Positions 61,275 to 64,000 of a DNA stretch of 64,000 bases are shown here, piece after piece. The notes beneath the pieces are model-generated. The model did not search any database. It saw nothing but the letters and a program-made list of their open reading frames with translations, and had not been told where the DNA came from. Origin of the DNA: Fontibacter flavus (GTDB taxonomy: Bacteria; Bacteroidota; Bacteroidia; Cytophagales; Cyclobacteriaceae); assembly GCF_042432905.1 (NCBI RefSeq), contig NZ_JBHLWI010000009.1, forward strand, positions 186,001 to 250,000, given 5' to 3'. Within the stretch, counting starts at the first letter, position 1; every line of letters starts with the position of its first letter. Both the position numbers and the translations under genes were made by a program.

Positions 61275-63869
61275 TTAATCTTTGGTATAGATAACAATAA
61301 CGCCATTCAGCCCTTTTTCTCCATGAGAAGCTGCGAGTTCATTCGCTTTTTCTCCTTTGAGCACTTCCATGCTTTTAATTTTCTTAGGATCAATTTCTTT
61401 GTCAAGATTGATACCGGGTCTTGCTTCCCCATTGATGATAAATAAGGGTTGTTCTTTGGTTTGGGTCTTAATGTTGACGCCATCCTGCATGTTTAGGTAC
61501 CCATTTAACTCATTGACTTTAAAATTATTTTGGCTGTTGGCAGTACTTTGGTAATAAGTTACCCCAATTTCATGTGGTTCTTTTGATCTTACAGAGGCAT
61601 TTTTGTTGGCTAGCATAAAGTTAATGGGCAAGACAACTTTATATTTTTCCTGCTTGCCATCCACAAGCCACTTCTCTTTATTCTGATCAAGTACACGGAG
61701 TACTTCCTCATCAAATGATTTGTCAGAGCTATTGATGATGCTTATGGATTGGAAAAGACCATCTTTATTAAGTGTCAACTCCGCTCTTACTACACCACTG
61801 ATTTCTGATTCCCTAGCAGCTAGGGGATATTTGATATTTCTTCTTACATAAATGTTAAAGGCTTCTGAAGGCTGGATTCCTGTTTCCGAATAAGAGGGGC
61901 TATCCAAGGTTGCTACTCCGTTTAATGAAGTATGGGGCTCCGGTAATTTAAACCTTATCGGTAACCTCATGCGTACGTTTACATCTTTTCCGCTTTGTTT
62001 TCCTGGTATCCAAGCGGGACTTTCTGAAATGACCCTTAGGGCTTCCTGGTCCAGGCCTCCTCCAATGCCCCTTAGTATCTCTGGGTTTTCAACTTTACCT
62101 TCTTTGGTTACCACAAAAACCACATAGACAGTACCTTCAATTCCCTTTTCTTTTGCAAAATCAGTGTATTTCAAGTTTGTTTTCAGGTAATTTTTCAGAG
62201 CTTCCATACCTCCCTCGAATTCAGGAGCATCCTCTACTACATCAAAAACCTCATCTTGTCCATAAACAATGTTTTGATGAACAGGTTCATTGCCTTTTGG
62301 ATTAAAAAAGGTAGAGGCCGCATTTGCAGTGACGTTGTTTTCAGGAGAGAAAGCAAAAGTAACTGTTTGGAGCATCTTAACCGGCTTCCCGTCTATTTGT
62401 GCTGTTTTCCAACCTTGATAGGCAGGCTTGCTGATTTCTTTCAGGATCAGGTCATCCAGTCCACCTCCAAAACTTGTTTTGATGACAGGCTTTTCGATAT
62501 TACCTACCTGATTGATGACAAATTCCACTTCCAATCTGCCACCGATTCCAAGCGCCAATTCTTTTTTGGGTATTTCCAGATTTCGAATTAACTCCAAACT
62601 CCAATCCGAAAGACCTTGCCGAGGCTCTGCTTTTCTATCTACTTGATCTTCCCTATATGTTTCGGGGTACTCTTTTCTGATTTGCGAAGTGTTCCGAAGG
62701 GATTGAATCAGGCTTCTGACCTTGATATAATCTTCATCAGTATTGATTTGACTGAATTCATATTGCAGTTCCCCGATTTGAGCCTTAAGTAAATCACCTT
62801 CAAGAGGATGGATATACTCATAATGCAAAGGACTTTTGATCTTTTTGACTTTCATGTGGATATCCAATGAGTCCTGTGAGGCCAAAAGTAGGTTACGGAT
62901 ATTTTCTATATTGTCCGTGAGGCTCAGTGGAATAAGTTTGTTCCCGGAATTGGTTTTCATGGAAACCAGGGCCATCAATGCCAGAGAAAGAGGAAATACC
63001 ATCAAGGTTTTCACCCAATTTGTTTTTGCTGATTTTTTCATCATCATGATTCGTTTGAGGGTTGTCGATCTTATGAAATAATTACCGATAGGAAGATCTA
63101 TTCCCTTAAAAGCCATTTTGACGATCAGTTTTGGATATATTTCTTTATGTGAAGTTTCTTTTAATACATTTTCATCTGCGAGGTATTCATGGACATCTAC
63201 AAGCGCATTTCTCAATAGGTGAATGGCTGGATTATACCAGAAAATCACACTCAAAACCTGATAGAAAAGTACATCATACGAGTGTCTTTGCCTGATATGG
63301 ACAATCTCATGCTGGATGATCTGTTCTTTTTCTTTAGGAAGCAGTTCTTGTGTATCATCCCAAAACAACTTGTTAAAGAAAGAAAAAACAGGTGTAAGAC
63401 CGAAAGTCGGAATCAGGAAATAATTGTCCTTAAGGTTAAAGGAGGTTTGGTACCATCCTTTTTCCCATATCAATCTTAATTGGATAAAATTCCAAAATAA
63501 CCGAAAAGAAAGAAATATGATTACTGCAAAATAGGAAAGGATGAAGTAATCCTTGAATTCCCACAAAATAGGTAGCTTGGTACTTTCAACGGTGACCTCA
63601 GGAAGGCCAAAAGTCGCTGCAATTTCATCGGGCGCTTCCTGAATGGACAGCGCCCGGTAAAACTGCGTTTGTTCTAATGAGATATCAGGCTTATCAAATC
63701 CTACCGGTATGCTGATCAAAGGGAAAATTAACGCCAGAATTGGCGCAATCAACAAGAATAACCTGGTGACATGGAAAATTTTCTCATTTCTAAGGAATAT
63801 CCAATATATCCCGTAGAAAATCAGCATACAAAAGGTGCTTTGCCAGATATAATCAATTAAAACAGCCAT
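61275..63869 (-). CDS. BlaR1-like M56 metallopeptidase with TonB-type repeats
   Basis: The 864-residue membrane protein starts with helices 5-120, then the M56 peptidase loop QIIQHEIVHIRQRHSYD (HExxH about residue 190) and a fourth helix (VKTLMVFPLSLALMALVSM). The extracytoplasmic part has three TonB C-terminal-like domains (around GGRLEVEFVINQVGNIEKPV, KGIEGTVYVVFVVTKEGKVE and ISGVVRAELTLNKDGLFQSI) and a final plug-like domain (FIINGEARPGINL, GLNGVIVIYTKD). BlaR1 proteins sense envelope signals and cleave or inactivate BlaI-type repressors. It pairs with the gene 3 bp upstream. Confidence 0.9.
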   Translation of the reverse strand: MAVLIDYIWQSTFCMLIFYGIYWIFLRNEKIFHVTRLFLLIAPILALIFPLISIPVGFDKPDISLEQTQFYRALSIQEAPDEIAATFGLPEVTVESTKLPILWEFKDYFILSYFAVIIFLSFRLFWNFIQLRLIWEKGWYQTSFNLKDNYFLIPTFGLTPVFSFFNKLFWDDTQELLPKEKEQIIQHEIVHIRQRHSYDVLFYQVLSVIFWYNPAIHLLRNALVDVHEYLADENVLKETSHKEIYPKLIVKMAFKGIDLPIGNYFIRSTTLKRIMMMKKSAKTNWVKTLMVFPLSLALMALVSMKTNSGNKLIPLSLTDNIENIRNLLLASQDSLDIHMKVKKIKSPLHYEYIHPLEGDLLKAQIGELQYEFSQINTDEDYIKVRSLIQSLRNTSQIRKEYPETYREDQVDRKAEPRQGLSDWSLELIRNLEIPKKELALGIGGRLEVEFVINQVGNIEKPVIKTSFGGGLDDLILKEISKPAYQGWKTAQIDGKPVKMLQTVTFAFSPENNVTANAASTFFNPKGNEPVHQNIVYGQDEVFDVVEDAPEFEGGMEALKNYLKTNLKYTDFAKEKGIEGTVYVVFVVTKEGKVENPEILRGIGGGLDQEALRVISESPAWIPGKQSGKDVNVRMRLPIRFKLPEPHTSLNGVATLDSPSYSETGIQPSEAFNIYVRRNIKYPLAARESEISGVVRAELTLNKDGLFQSISIINSSDKSFDEEVLRVLDQNKEKWLVDGKQEKYKVVLPINFMLANKNASVRSKEPHEIGVTYYQSTANSQNNFKVNELNGYLNMQDGVNIKTQTKEQPLFIINGEARPGINLDKEIDPKKIKSMEVLKGEKANELAASHGEKGLNGVIVIYTKD

Positions 63870-63872
63870 AGG

Positions 63873-64000
63873 CTATTTTTTGATATCATCTTTTACCTCA
63901 CTCATGATCTTATCAAGCTCTTTTAAGTCCAAGTTTTTATCCTTGGCGAAGAAAGAAGCCAATTTCGAGAATGAGCCACTAAAATAGCCTGAAAGAAGAT
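63873..64000 (-). CDS. BlaI/MecI-family repressor, partial (C-terminal end)
   Basis: Only the last 41 codons are in the window, reading LLSGYFSGSFSKLASFAKDK then LDLKELDKIMSEV before a TAG. This is the dimerization-domain end of BlaI/MecI/CopY repressors (usually YFxGS...LxxLF). The start lies past the right edge. Its position 3 bp before the M56/BlaR1-like gene supports the assignment; together they form the usual sensor-protease and repressor pair. Confidence 0.75.
   Translation of the reverse strand, partial: LLSGYFSGSFSKLASFFAKDKNLDLKELDKIMSEVKDDIKK

Noticed and set aside
1..64000. CRISPR arrays, tRNA and rRNA genes
   Set aside because: No regularly spaced repeats, no cloverleaf-like intergenic sequence and no rRNA-like stretch were seen when reading the intergenic regions.

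Overview
The window looks like a draft-assembly chromosome segment of a Bacteroidota bacterium, most likely Cytophagales and close to Cyclobacteriaceae. Signs of this are the many SPxxI-secreted glycan and TonB-related proteins, an outer-membrane beta-barrel receptor of the CarboxypepD_reg type, BlaR1-like proteins carrying TonB C-terminal domains, the lack of clear Shine-Dalgarno sites, and -7 boxes of the form TAnnTTTG. There is one run of 10 N at 48256-48265. No rRNA, tRNA, CRISPR array, transposase or integrase was seen.

Region by region: 1-4.9 kb holds two glycan-active proteins (an MGH1/GH63-like hydrolase cut by the window edge, and a secreted protein ending in an SUMF1-like domain). 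4.9-7.5 kb is an Mla/Mce-type lipid transport operon. 7.5-11.2 kb carries arfB, pncB and an ATPase/kinase-like pair. 11.3-15.1 kb has a LytTR response regulator, a small TonB-domain protein and a TPR histidine kinase. 15-22.8 kb has a polyphosphate-glucokinase-like ROK protein, a CAP lipoprotein, an outer-membrane receptor and an SLC13 transporter.

23.0-32.3 kb is an unusual cluster: a secreted esterase, three related alpha/beta-hydrolase-derived proteins (one without its nucleophile serine, two consisting only of the C-terminal half), a DUF418 membrane protein, a secreted HELGH metallopeptidase-like protein, a PAS-LuxR regulator and a membrane-anchored beta-propeller protein. Three copies of a perfect 20-26 bp palindrome centred on CCCTGAATTCAGGG sit 30-60 bp upstream of its transcription units, so the cluster looks like one regulon.

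32.3-48.6 kb is an accessory island ending at the 3' end of mnmE. It has a truncated CIA30 gene abutting a 109-bp inverted-repeat element, a type I restriction system with an embedded RhuM gene, then an approximately 890-bp module (CHY zinc-finger gene plus terminator plus mnmE-end footprint) present twice as diverged direct repeats. Between the copies lie a DUF6266-like gene, a DUF6943-like gene, a mercury resistance operon under an ArsR-type repressor, gene-free structured DNA typical of a decayed integrative element, and a 5'-truncated mcrC.

48.6-64 kb is mostly housekeeping: mnmE, a thioredoxin-like protein, a DtxR/MntR regulator behind three matching operator candidates, a glycosyltransferase, dapD, a TPR lipoprotein, a flavin monooxygenase, a sirtuin, topA, sixA, an agmatinase, and a BlaR1/BlaI-like pair in which BlaI runs off the window.
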